This document shows positions 19,768-28,263 of a stretch of DNA of 64,000 nt, one piece after another (position 1 is the first letter of the stretch; every line of letters begins with the position of its first letter). Source of the DNA: Chloroflexota bacterium (lineage in GTDB: Bacteria > Chloroflexota > Dehalococcoidia > UBA1151 > TMED-70). The stretch lies in contig PBHA01000018.1 of NCBI GenBank assembly GCA_002719425.1, forward strand, positions 5,280 to 69,279. Direction: 5' to 3'. Position numbers and translations under genes: made by a program. The notes beneath the pieces were generated by a model that was not told where the DNA came from, searched no databases, and saw nothing but the letters and a program-made list of their open reading frames with translations.

Positions 19768-20268
19768 TTACTCTGAAATAACCTTATTTAAAATTTTCTC
19801 AGTTTTGGAGAACATAATTTTTTCCTCCAAAATTTCTTCATGATTATATCCTAAAAGATGAAGTGCTCCATGAATAGCCATTGTGGATAATTCTTTTGCA
19901 AAAGTTAGACCATTTTGTTTAGCCTGAGAATGTATTTTTGGAATAGAGAGGTATATCTCTCCTATACCTTTTTCTGATTTTTCACCTGGAAATAAATTTT
20001 CTGATTGTTCGAAAGATCCATCCTTCCATCCTTCATAAAAATTAAAAGATAAAACATCTGTTTCATAGTTATTGTTTAAGAATTTGTGATTAAGTTCTTT
20101 TATTTCAGAGTTATCAACAAGATAAATATCAATCCTATATGTTTCATCAATTTTTTCATGTTTTTTTGTTTGAATGACAGAATTTAAAATTAAATCAAAA
20201 TATGCTTTCCAGTCTTTATCTGACTGACAAGAAACCATTATTTGATCTTGAAATTTAGAATCTATCAA
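19768..20268 (-). CDS. ybeY: Endoribonuclease YbeY (rRNA maturation)
   Basis: A single-strand endoribonuclease of 166 residues involved in 16S rRNA 3'-end maturation and ribosome quality control. The zinc motif HGALHLLGYNH is intact near the C-terminus, and the central NxxYETDVLSFNF is typical. The length is normal. It lies three bases upstream of dnaX and directly after the unknown 106-residue gene, with no space between them. In many bacteria ybeY neighbours phoH and era, and neither is present here. Confidence 0.93.
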   Translation of the reverse strand: MIDSKFQDQIMVSCQSDKDWKAYFDLILNSVIQTKKHEKIDETYRIDIYLVDNSEIKELNHKFLNNNYETDVLSFNFYEGWKDGSFEQSENLFPGEKSEKGIGEIYLSIPKIHSQAKQNGLTFAKELSTMAIHGALHLLGYNHEEILEEKIMFSKTEKILNKVISE

Positions 20269-20589
20269 TTATCTAGCACTTATTCTCATTAATATATTTT
20301 CTCTCAATACTCTTAATCTTGAATAAAAAGGTGCATATTCGGAATCAAGATCAACTATATCTGAAGTGTTTGCTAAGCAAAAATTTATTTTTTCGCTTAA
20401 ATCGTTTTGTGAAAAATTTTCAATTTCGACAGAAGTTTTTATCTCGAAAAGTAATGGTATTACATTTTCTGCGAAAATATTATTTATTTTTTGCTTTTTA
20501 CTCAAAACACCCTTAATTTGTATATCTTCAACTAGTTTGTCAATTTCATTTACAAGATCTTTAGTTAATATTTTTGGCTTTTTTTTCAT
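20269..20589 (-). CDS. Hypothetical protein, first gene of the dnaX operon
   Basis: A 106-residue protein with no family I recognise. It is charged, predicted mostly helical and without membrane segments. The N-terminus is strongly basic (MKKKPKILTK), the middle is acidic, and the C-terminus ends in RLRVLRENILMRISAR. It abuts ybeY with zero spacing, so expression is likely coupled to ybeY and dnaX. No good ribosome site precedes the ATG. It could be a small structural or regulatory partner of ribosome maturation, but that rests on position alone. Confidence 0.6.
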   Translation of the reverse strand: MKKKPKILTKDLVNEIDKLVEDIQIKGVLSKKQKINNIFAENVIPLLFEIKTSVEIENFSQNDLSEKINFCLANTSDIVDLDSEYAPFYSRLRVLRENILMRISAR

Positions 20590-20628
20590 CTAAATTATGA
20601 AGGGTAATTTGATTTTTTAAAAGTTATA

Positions 20629-20643
20629 AGAATATTATATTCT
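20629..20643. promoter_or_regulatory. 15-base palindrome between the dnaX operon and uvrA
   Basis: AGAATAT-T-ATATTCT is a perfect palindrome in the divergent spacer between the repair gene uvrA and the unknown-ybeY-dnaX-recR-recO operon. The position suits an operator, possibly for a LexA-type repressor. AT-rich sequence produces palindromes easily, so this is tentative. Confidence 0.3.
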
Positions 20644-20663
20644 AAACATCAAATAGTTTTAAT

Positions 20664-20691
20664 TTGAGTATCGAAATACTGAAGATATAAC
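20664..20691 (+). promoter_or_regulatory. Predicted uvrA promoter
   Basis: TTGAGT (20664-20669) and TATAAC (20686-20691) are separated by 16 bases and lie about 35 bases before the uvrA start. The spacer contains a small inverted repeat, AGTAT-CGAA-ATACT. The match is moderate and unproven. Confidence 0.4.
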
Positions 20692-20724
20692 GATAGAATT
20701 AAATTTAAGTATAAGAAAGATATT

Positions 20725-23700
20725 TTGGCTAAATCAAGTAAAATTTCAATAAAAGGTGCAAGAGAGCATAACCTCAAGAATATCAACTTAGAAATTCCAA
20801 GAGAAAAATTTGTAGTTATAACTGGAGTCTCGGGATCAGGTAAAAGTAGTCTTGCATTTGATACTCTTTACGCTGAAGGGCAAAGAAGATATGTTGAGTC
20901 TTTATCAGCATATGCAAGGCAGTTCTTAGGAAGGATGGAAAAACCAGATGTTGATCAAATAGATGGCCTTTCTCCCTCAATTTCTATTGATCAAAAGGGA
21001 GTTTCAAGAAACCCTAGGTCAACTGTTGGAACAGTCACAGAAATATACGATTACTTTAGACTTCTATATTCAAGGATAGGAATCCCTCATTGCTACAGTT
21101 GTGGAAAACGAATTGAAAAACAAGATGTGCAAAAAATTGTTGAAAATATATGTGAGTATGAAGATGGGACGCGATTTATGATTCTTTCTCCTATTATTCG
21201 TCATATGAAAGGCCAGCATCTAAATGTAATAGAAAAAATAAAGTCAGAAGGATTTTCTAGACTAAGAGTTGATGGAGATATTTTTGATATTGATGAAGAA
21301 ATAAAACTGGAAAAAAATAAATGGCATAACATTGAAATTGTAATTGATCGACTGATCATTGATTCAAATATAGATAGAAAAAGAGTTTCATCATCAGTTG
21401 AAACTGGTTTAAAGTATGGAAACGGTGTCATATACATAGATCAAATAGATGGAGAAGAAATAATTTACTCTGAAGATCTTGCATGCACAGATTGCAATAT
21501 TTCATTATCTGAACTAGAACCAAGAAGCTTTTCTTTCAATACACCATTTGGAGCATGCTCCAAATGTACAGGCCTAGGTTTTTCATTGGAAGTTGACCCA
21601 AACTTAATAATTAGAGACCCTAATCTGTCCATAAATGAAAAAGGAATGGAGATTGTAGAGGATGCAAGAATTGTCCTAAGCTGGCAAAAAAATAATTTTT
21701 TCTCTATATTAGAAGAGTTGAAAATAGATAAAAATTTACCTATAAAAAAAATAAATAAGTCTATCCTTAATTTACTTTTATATGGAATTATCGATTCTGA
21801 GTTTCCTAAAGAAAATAATATCGATGAACTTGAATTTTTAATTCGATATTATGATGGATTAATTCCTTCAATTGAAAAAAGATATCTAAACTCAGATTCT
21901 GAAAAGATAAAGGAAGAAATACTAAAATTTATGTCTGAGAGCCCATGCTCTGATTGTAAGGGGCAAAGATTAAAACCAGAATCTTTATCTGTATTTGTTC
22001 TTGGCAAGAACATAATGGAGGCTACAGGTATGTCTATTTTGGATTGCTACAACTGGATAAATATAGAGGAGGCTCACCCTTCCCCTCTTAGCTTAAGCGA
22101 ACAAAAAATTTCTGAAGAAATATTTAAGGAAATAAATTCAAGGCTTTCGTTTCTAATCGAAGTCGGGTTAGGTTATATTAGTCTCGACAGAATGTCCTCA
22201 ACCTTATCAGGTGGAGAAGGGCAAAGAATACGATTGGCAACTCAAATAGGAGCTGGTTTAACTGGAGTTATGTATGTTTGTGATGAACCTTCAATTGGCT
22301 TACATCCAATAGATAATGAAAAGCTGATTAAGACTCTTATCAACCTAAAAGATATTGGCAATACAGTTATAGTTGTTGAACATGATGAGTATGTGATGAA
22401 ATCTGCTGATCAAATAATTGATATGGGGCCTGGGGCGGGTTCATATGGAGGCAACGTGATTGCTCAAGGGTCTCCCTCAGAAATAATGAAAAATAAAGAA
22501 TCTATAACAGGAAGTTATCTTTCTGGAAAAAAAGAAATTTCAGTTCCAAAAAAAAGGAAGAAAAGTAAAGAGCGTATAGAAATCATCGGAGCTACAGAAA
22601 ATAATCTCAAGAATATAGATGTTAATATCCCTCTAAATAATTTTGTTTGCGTTGCAGGTGTATCAGGTTCAGGTAAAAGCACACTTATTAATGACATTCT
22701 GTCTAAAGCATTACTAAAAAAGATAACAAAAAAATCTGTTAAAGAAGGAAAATATACTGAAATTAAAGGAATTGAAAATATAGACAAAATAATTGTAATT
22801 GATCAATCGCCTATAGGAAGAACCCCAAGATCTAACCCAGCAACTTATACAGGATTATTCACACCAATTAGAGAACTATTTTCAAAAATGCCTGAGGCTA
22901 TGAGTAGAGGTTATAAAGCTGGAAGATTTTCTTTCAACGTAAAGGGAGGTAGATGTGAGGAGTGCTCAGGAGCAGGATATAAAGAAATTGAAATGCAATT
23001 TTTACCTGATGTTACGATTCCATGCGAAATTTGCAAAGGTAAAAGGTATAACAACGATGCATTAGAAATAAAGTTTAAGGGAGAATCAATTTCAGATATT
23101 TTAGACAAGACAGTAGAAGATGCTATAGAAATATTTGAAAATATTCCAAATGTAAAGAAAAAGCTTGAAACTCTAAATAATGTTGGCTTAGGTTACATAA
23201 AATTAGGACAACCCGCAACAACTCTTTCGGGAGGCGAAGCTCAAAGAATAAAACTTTCTACAGAACTTGCTAAAAGATCAACAGGTAACACTTTTTATAT
23301 ACTTGATGAACCTACAACTGGCCTTTCATTTGAAGATTGTTCAAAGTTACTTAATGTCCTGCATGCATTAGTAGAAAACGGAAATTCAGTTGTTGTTATT
23401 GAGCATCATTTAGATATGATAAAAAATGCAGACTGGATAATTGAATTAGGACCTGAGGCAGGAGACAAAGGAGGGCAAATTATATCTGAAGGAACACCAG
23501 AGTTTATAGCATCAACAAAAACTCCGACTGGAATTTTTTTAGAGCAGCTCAATAACATAATAAAAGATAAAAATGCAGAAGGAAGATTGATAAAAACTAA
23601 AAAAATTAAAAAAAATAACGAAAAAATTATTAAAAATGAATTTCTTCCAGAACGACCTAAATCACTCAAAATAAAGAGAAGAAAATATACTCTTAGTAGA

Positions 23701-23733
23701 TGGAGAAGAAGAAGGTTGTCTAGGGTCAATTGA
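20725..23733 (+). CDS. uvrA: Excinuclease ABC subunit UvrA with long basic tail
   Basis: The damage-recognition ATPase of nucleotide excision repair, 1002 residues. Two ABC modules are visible: GVSGSGKSS and GVSGSGKST Walker A loops, LSGGEGQR and LSGGEAQR signatures, and VCDEPSIGL and ILDEPTTGL Walker B regions. Zinc cysteine pairs occur in CYSC, CTDC...CSKC and CEEC...CEIC. The start is TTG at 20725, chosen because the conserved KISIKGAREHNLKNIN follows at once and no ATG is near. UvrA normally ends around residue 945. Here about 57 further residues follow, very rich in Lys/Arg and ending in RRKYTLSRWRRRRLSRVN. The end overlaps the convergent membrane gene by eight bases. Confidence 0.96.
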   Translation: MAKSSKISIKGAREHNLKNINLEIPREKFVVITGVSGSGKSSLAFDTLYAEGQRRYVESLSAYARQFLGRMEKPDVDQIDGLSPSISIDQKGVSRNPRSTVGTVTEIYDYFRLLYSRIGIPHCYSCGKRIEKQDVQKIVENICEYEDGTRFMILSPIIRHMKGQHLNVIEKIKSEGFSRLRVDGDIFDIDEEIKLEKNKWHNIEIVIDRLIIDSNIDRKRVSSSVETGLKYGNGVIYIDQIDGEEIIYSEDLACTDCNISLSELEPRSFSFNTPFGACSKCTGLGFSLEVDPNLIIRDPNLSINEKGMEIVEDARIVLSWQKNNFFSILEELKIDKNLPIKKINKSILNLLLYGIIDSEFPKENNIDELEFLIRYYDGLIPSIEKRYLNSDSEKIKEEILKFMSESPCSDCKGQRLKPESLSVFVLGKNIMEATGMSILDCYNWINIEEAHPSPLSLSEQKISEEIFKEINSRLSFLIEVGLGYISLDRMSSTLSGGEGQRIRLATQIGAGLTGVMYVCDEPSIGLHPIDNEKLIKTLINLKDIGNTVIVVEHDEYVMKSADQIIDMGPGAGSYGGNVIAQGSPSEIMKNKESITGSYLSGKKEISVPKKRKKSKERIEIIGATENNLKNIDVNIPLNNFVCVAGVSGSGKSTLINDILSKALLKKITKKSVKEGKYTEIKGIENIDKIIVIDQSPIGRTPRSNPATYTGLFTPIRELFSKMPEAMSRGYKAGRFSFNVKGGRCEECSGAGYKEIEMQFLPDVTIPCEICKGKRYNNDALEIKFKGESISDILDKTVEDAIEIFENIPNVKKKLETLNNVGLGYIKLGQPATTLSGGEAQRIKLSTELAKRSTGNTFYILDEPTTGLSFEDCSKLLNVLHALVENGNSVVVIEHHLDMIKNADWIIELGPEAGDKGGQIISEGTPEFIASTKTPTGIFLEQLNNIIKDKNAEGRLIKTKKIKKNNEKIIKNEFLPERPKSLKIKRRKYTLSRWRRRRLSRVN

Positions 23734-24253
23734 ATAAATCAATAAAAGACTTGACTACGTCAACAGCTCTGTAATTATCTAAGAATCTCCATACATGAAG
23801 AATATACTCTTGGAACATTTTTAATCCAAAAGCAAAAAACAAAACCAAAACTATATTTTTTCTACTATGAGCTTTTTTAAATTTATTCAAAAAAGCTATA
23901 CCTATAAACCAAAATTCAAATACATTAGGAAATAAAAATAAAATAAATCTTTCTTCATAAATTTCAAACAAGATAAAACCTATAATCCTAAAAATAAACA
24001 AAGCAATACTAATGTTTCTAACGCTAGAGGACCATCTAAGGGTAATTAATAAAAAAAACGAAATATAAAATAAGTCTAAAAATTTATCCAGAACTTGATA
24101 ATTCCTTACTCCTCCCAAAGAAATTAGATTCATCATAAAAAGATCTGAGAAATCAATAAGAATAACTAATAAACCTCCAAAAAAATTAAACTTAAACACT
24201 ATCAGAGAGGCAAAAATTCTAACAAAAGATATTATTATTTCTTCAACTGTCAT
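23726..24253 (-). CDS. Hypothetical multi-pass membrane protein
   Basis: A 175-residue protein with roughly four or five hydrophobic helices (about residues 8-33, 60-72, 82-98, 105-122 and 130-147). It has Phe/Ile-rich composition and conserved-looking charged residues between helices (RNYQVLDKFLD, EIYEERF, HVWRFLDNYRAVD). I recognise no family, and it may be a small channel-like or accessory membrane protein. It overlaps uvrA at the 3' end and starts about 100 bases from glpK, which is divergent. No signal peptidase site is visible. Confidence 0.6.
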   Translation of the reverse strand: MTVEEIIISFVRIFASLIVFKFNFFGGLLVILIDFSDLFMMNLISLGGVRNYQVLDKFLDLFYISFFLLITLRWSSSVRNISIALFIFRIIGFILFEIYEERFILFLFPNVFEFWFIGIAFLNKFKKAHSRKNIVLVLFFAFGLKMFQEYILHVWRFLDNYRAVDVVKSFIDLFN

Positions 24254-24352
24254 ATATAAATAATCTTATTAATTAGTAACAATAATATATCAATAATCAA
24301 GTTCTCTAAATATTGAAAAAATGAAAAGCTTGTAACTGGTAAAATATTTTTT

Positions 24353-25828
24353 ATGAAAAATAAAAAGAAATATGTAATATCAATAGACCAAGGGAGTACA
24401 TCCACAAGATGTGTAATTTACGATGATGAATTAAATTCTATTGCAAGCAGCCAATATAAATTAGATGAGATATACCCAAAAGAAGGGTGGGTGGAGCTTG
24501 ATCCTAACCAAATAATAGAAAGTGTCTTATATACAATCAAAGATGTTGTATCAAAATCAGAAATTGATAAAGAAAAAATAATTTCAATAGGAATAACAAA
24601 CCAAAGAGAGACTATAGTTTTTTGGGATAAATTAAATTTAAAACCGATAACAAATGCCATAAGCTGGCAATGCCTGAGAGGAAAAGAAATATGCGATAAG
24701 CTAAAGGGTAGTAAATTTGAAGAATTACTAGTTGATTCAACAGGATTAAAGCTAGATCCATATTTTTCTTTTTCAAAAATTGTATGGGCTATAGAGAACA
24801 ATAAAACAATATATAAATTGTTAGCTCAAAATAAGTTGAATTTTGGAACTATTGATTCATGGTTATTAGCTAATATTATTGAAGGAAGTCCTCACAAAAT
24901 AGAAGTTACAAATGCATCAAGAACAGGACTATATAATACAAAATTAGAAGATTGGGATGCTGAATTATTATCTATTTTGGGTATTAATAGATCGTTTCTT
25001 CCCAAAATATTTAGTTCAAATGAAACTTTTGGAAACATAAAAAAAGAAATTATAGGCAAATCATTACCTGTAAATGCTATTCTTGGGGATCAGCAATCTT
25101 CTTTATACGGACACAAAGAAAAAGAAGGGTTTGAAATAAAATGTACTTTTGGTACTGGCGGGTTTCTACTCATAGACACAGGAAATAAAAGAATTAAAAA
25201 TAATGAAAATTTCCTTTCAACTCTAGCTTTCAAAAAAAATAAAAGTACAAATTATGCGCTAGAAGGTAGTATTCTTTCAGCTGGTTCAACTATTGAATGG
25301 CTAAAGAAAATAGGTATTATAGAAAATTTTGAAAATATTGAAAAAGAAATTGAATCAAGTAAATGGAATCAAATTATGGTCATACCAGCAATAAATGGAC
25401 TAGGAGCTCCTTTTTGGAATGGTAATATTCGAGCTAGTTTAGAAAATCTTAGTTCGAATACTACAAGAGGAGATATAATTAGAGCTACATTTGAATCGAT
25501 AGCATTTTCCACAAAAGCAATTATTGAAAGTATAGAAAAAACTATAGGACTTAATATAAGTGAAATAAAAATAGATGGAGGAATTTCTAAAAGTAACTTC
25601 TTTTCTCAATTTTTAGCAGACTTAATTGATAAAAAAATAAAAGTTGCAATAAACAGTGAAACTACCTCACTAGGAGTAGCAAAATTATCCTTAGAAGCAT
25701 CAAAAATAATAAAAAATAATAAGAATGGCTACGTAGATTTCAATCCAAAAACTAATAATTTAGAACTATATAATAATAAGTATAAAAATTGGAAAAAATT
25801 AATTCTAAAAAAGATTAAGGAGAATTAA
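24353..25828 (+). CDS. glpK: Glycerol kinase
   Basis: An FGGY-family kinase of 491 residues that phosphorylates glycerol to sn-glycerol-3-phosphate. ISIDQGSTSTRCVIY opens the first domain. ITNQRETIVFWDK and AISWQCLRGKEICD carry the glycerol-contact residues, and AILGDQQSSLYG provides the catalytic Asp. GTGGFLLIDTG, GLGAPFWNGNIRA and KIDGGISKSNFF complete the set. No glycerol facilitator or G3P dehydrogenase lies beside it. The mannonate dehydratase starts on the base after the stop, with its ribosome site inside the end of glpK, so the two are co-translated. Confidence 0.92.
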   Translation: MKNKKKYVISIDQGSTSTRCVIYDDELNSIASSQYKLDEIYPKEGWVELDPNQIIESVLYTIKDVVSKSEIDKEKIISIGITNQRETIVFWDKLNLKPITNAISWQCLRGKEICDKLKGSKFEELLVDSTGLKLDPYFSFSKIVWAIENNKTIYKLLAQNKLNFGTIDSWLLANIIEGSPHKIEVTNASRTGLYNTKLEDWDAELLSILGINRSFLPKIFSSNETFGNIKKEIIGKSLPVNAILGDQQSSLYGHKEKEGFEIKCTFGTGGFLLIDTGNKRIKNNENFLSTLAFKKNKSTNYALEGSILSAGSTIEWLKKIGIIENFENIEKEIESSKWNQIMVIPAINGLGAPFWNGNIRASLENLSSNTTRGDIIRATFESIAFSTKAIIESIEKTIGLNISEIKIDGGISKSNFFSQFLADLIDKKIKVAINSETTSLGVAKLSLEASKIIKNNKNGYVDFNPKTNNLELYNNKYKNWKKLILKKIKEN

Positions 25829-26863
25829 ATGTATTTAGGAACTCAGGTTGCACCAAGAGATGCAAGCGATTTAGAAGTATGGGCACAACTAGGAGTTAAT
25901 AATATTTGTGCAGATCCTTTTTATGAAGATGAAAATGGGAAATACATTTCAATAAACCCCCATGATTGGACTGTAGAAATATTAGAAAAACATATAGAAA
26001 TATTGAGTAATTATGGACTTAATCTTGATATGGTGCAGATACCTCTTTCATCTAGACCTCTTGAAGAATCTCAAAGTCCAAATATCATGCTAGGAAAATC
26101 TCCTGAAAGAGATAAAGAAATAGAATCAATTCAAAATCTAATTTCATTATGTTCAAAAGTAGGAATTCCTGCAGTTAAGTATAATATGAACATTATCGGA
26201 ATACCAAGATCTGAGAGCGAAAAAGGAAGAGGCGGTTCAATAAACTCTACTTTTAGATGGGAAAAAATAAATCAAAACGATCCACCAGGAATAGCTGGAG
26301 TTCTAGATGTTGATACAAATTGGGAAAGAATAGATTATTTTCTTGAAAGAGTAGTGCCAGTTGCTGAAGAATATAAAGTTAGATTAGCTTGTCATCCTCA
26401 CGATCCATATACTCCGGATGGATACAAAGGAGTCTCCAGAGTTCTTGCTACTGTTGAAGGATTGAAAAAATTTATTTCAATGCATGAAAATCCTTATCAT
26501 GGGTTAAATTTCTGTCAAGGAACAGTGACAGAGATGCTAGATGATCCTGGAAAAGAAATATTTGATGTTATCAAATATTTTGGCGAAAAAGAGAAAATAT
26601 TTAATGTTCATTTTAGAAATATCTTAGGTAAAAAATTAGATTTTATGGAAGTTTTTCCAGACGAAGGCTCAATTGATATGATCAAGGCATTGAAAGCATA
26701 TCAAGAAGTAAACTACAAATATATGCTAATGCCAGATCATGTTCCTAGCATATCAGGTCCTAACAAAAGTGGAGTTGCGTTTTCGTATTGTTACGGATAT
26801 ATAACTGCAGGGCTACAATCAATTAAGGAACCAAGAGAAATACCTTGGGTAAGAAAAAAATAA
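25829..26863 (+). CDS. uxuA: Mannonate dehydratase (UxuA-like)
   Basis: A TIM-barrel lyase of 344 residues related to D-mannonate dehydratase, which makes 2-keto-3-deoxygluconate in the uronate pathway. Family features are LACHPHDPY, NFCQGTVTEM, FNVHFRNI, EVFPDEGSIDM and MPDHVPSISG, which contain the metal-binding Cys/His/Asp residues. The region near residue 130 (RSESEKGRGGSINSTF) is the long UxuA loop. GGAG lies within the last codons of glpK, seven bases before the ATG. A KDG-kinase-like gene is present at 43.2 kb. A related sugar-acid dehydratase or isomerase remains possible. Confidence 0.8.
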   Translation: MYLGTQVAPRDASDLEVWAQLGVNNICADPFYEDENGKYISINPHDWTVEILEKHIEILSNYGLNLDMVQIPLSSRPLEESQSPNIMLGKSPERDKEIESIQNLISLCSKVGIPAVKYNMNIIGIPRSESEKGRGGSINSTFRWEKINQNDPPGIAGVLDVDTNWERIDYFLERVVPVAEEYKVRLACHPHDPYTPDGYKGVSRVLATVEGLKKFISMHENPYHGLNFCQGTVTEMLDDPGKEIFDVIKYFGEKEKIFNVHFRNILGKKLDFMEVFPDEGSIDMIKALKAYQEVNYKYMLMPDHVPSISGPNKSGVAFSYCYGYITAGLQSIKEPREIPWVRKK

Positions 26864-26887
26864 TATCTTAATTATAGTTAGCTTTTA

Positions 26888-27280
26888 CTAAGGAGCTGGT
26901 TGAATAAGCTCTATTCTTATTCCACCTGGAGCTCCAATAAAGCCAATCTTTCTTCCATCTGGCTGAGGTAGAGGTCCTTCTTTATGAACAGCCCCTAATG
27001 ATACAAGACGTTCAATATCTGCTTCAATGTCATCAGTGTCAAAACCAAAGTGTTCAAGACCGTAATGAGCATCATCATCAGCAGGACCTAAAGTTTCATT
27101 AGTCCTTTCACTAGAGATGTTTATAGCCAAACCTCCTTCAGTTTGAGTTATTATAAAAGTGTCTCCGACAGGCCTTACAGTTTCAGAAATAATCTTTACA
27201 TTAAAGGCTTTTACAAACCATTCAGCTGTAACTTTTGGATCTTTTGACTTTATATGAATATGATTTACGTTATATGGCAT
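26888..27280 (-). CDS. VOC-family (glyoxalase/bleomycin-resistance fold) protein
   Basis: A 130-residue metal-binding protein with two beta-alpha-beta-beta-beta modules of the vicinal-oxygen-chelate superfamily. Likely ligands are His8/His10 in NHIHIKS, His near residue 84-89 in HYGLEHFGF, and the Glu of RIELIQP at the end. The spacing fits a glyoxalase or epimerase monomer. It is the last gene of the E1alpha-E1beta-E2-AcoX run, 10 bases after acoX, so it may act on a keto or CoA intermediate of that pathway. The reaction is unknown. It converges on the mannonate dehydratase gene. Confidence 0.78.
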   Translation of the reverse strand: MPYNVNHIHIKSKDPKVTAEWFVKAFNVKIISETVRPVGDTFIITQTEGGLAINISSERTNETLGPADDDAHYGLEHFGFDTDDIEADIERLVSLGAVHKEGPLPQPDGRKIGFIGAPGGIRIELIQPAP

Positions 27281-27290
27281 TATATGCTTC

Positions 27291-28262
27291 CTATGCTTTT
27301 AATTTATTTTCTTGGTTTACAGATTTTATAACATCTAGTACAAAGGGACCTTCTTTTTGAAGGGTTATTTCAATTTTATTTTTTTTATAGATCTCTAACT
27401 CTCTCTCTCCATCTAGGGCGATTGTTCCTGAATAATCAGATAAATAAAATTTCTTATCATAGGAAAAAAGTTCCCAATTCTTAATATTAATTTCTGTGAT
27501 TAGACCTGGTGCGATCGGAGCATAAATCTTATCACCTTTTTTCCCAAACTCGATTTTAAGAGCATGATTTTGAGGAATTTCAGTAAGTTTAGAACCTATT
27601 GATGATAAACCAATAGAAATAGGATTTGATTGCGTCAGAAATAGTTGATCAAGCACATTTGGGTCCCATATAGCTTTTGAACCAACAAAATTTTGATTAC
27701 TAATGGCAAGATCAATTAACGCCAAGTCTTCATATTTATCATCTATGGAGAAAGTAATAATTGGTTTTTGAAAAATTAATTCTTTATGATTAGAAGTATT
27801 TAGAGACTTTACATAAAATCCAGCTGCGAGACCAGCTACTGTAGGGTCTATCATTATAGGGAAAGCATTATTTGTTCCTGTTGAAATAGGAATAATAGGC
27901 ACATTTCCAACTTCTTTTGCTACTAATCTGTTGGTTCCGTCTCCACCAAGAACTAAAACACAGGCACAGTCCATGTCTTTAACAAGCCTTGAGGCATAAA
28001 GTGTTTGTTGTGGACCATCAAAGTGTTTTGTATCTAAAAAATTCACCTCAATACTATCCTTTAATTCATCTATGCAAGGTCTAAATAATCCTGATTTGTC
28101 AGGCATAAAATATATTTTTTTTACGCCTTTATAGGCTAATCCTTTAACAAATCTTGTTATTATATTAGCCTTTTCTTGATTAGAGATAACTCTTCCAGAA
28201 GCAACCAGTCTTCTTATGTCTTTTCCTGCAGATGGGTTTGCAATTATTGCTACTCCCTTCAA
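27291..28262 (-). CDS. acoX: AcoX-type ATP-NAD kinase-like protein
   Basis: A 323-residue protein with the ATP-NAD/diacylglycerol kinase fold. IIANPSAGKDIRRLVA begins the nucleotide domain and LVLGGDGTNRLVAKE is the GGDGT motif, followed by PIISTGTNNAF-like residues. Its place beside E1 and E2 genes matches acoX of acetoin dehydrogenase clusters, whose biochemical role is not settled. It starts one base after the E2 stop, so it is co-translated with the complex. A generic NAD kinase is less likely given the context and the unusual middle region. Confidence 0.78.
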   Translation of the reverse strand: MKGVAIIANPSAGKDIRRLVASGRVISNQEKANIITRFVKGLAYKGVKKIYFMPDKSGLFRPCIDELKDSIEVNFLDTKHFDGPQQTLYASRLVKDMDCACVLVLGGDGTNRLVAKEVGNVPIIPISTGTNNAFPIMIDPTVAGLAAGFYVKSLNTSNHKELIFQKPIITFSIDDKYEDLALIDLAISNQNFVGSKAIWDPNVLDQLFLTQSNPISIGLSSIGSKLTEIPQNHALKIEFGKKGDKIYAPIAPGLITEINIKNWELFSYDKKFYLSDYSGTIALDGERELEIYKKNKIEITLQKEGPFVLDVIKSVNQENKLKA

Positions 28263-28263
28263 C

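Noticed and set aside
24313..24345. TTGAAA ... TAAAAT before glpK as a promoter
   Set aside because: The spacer is 21 bases, too long for a standard promoter.
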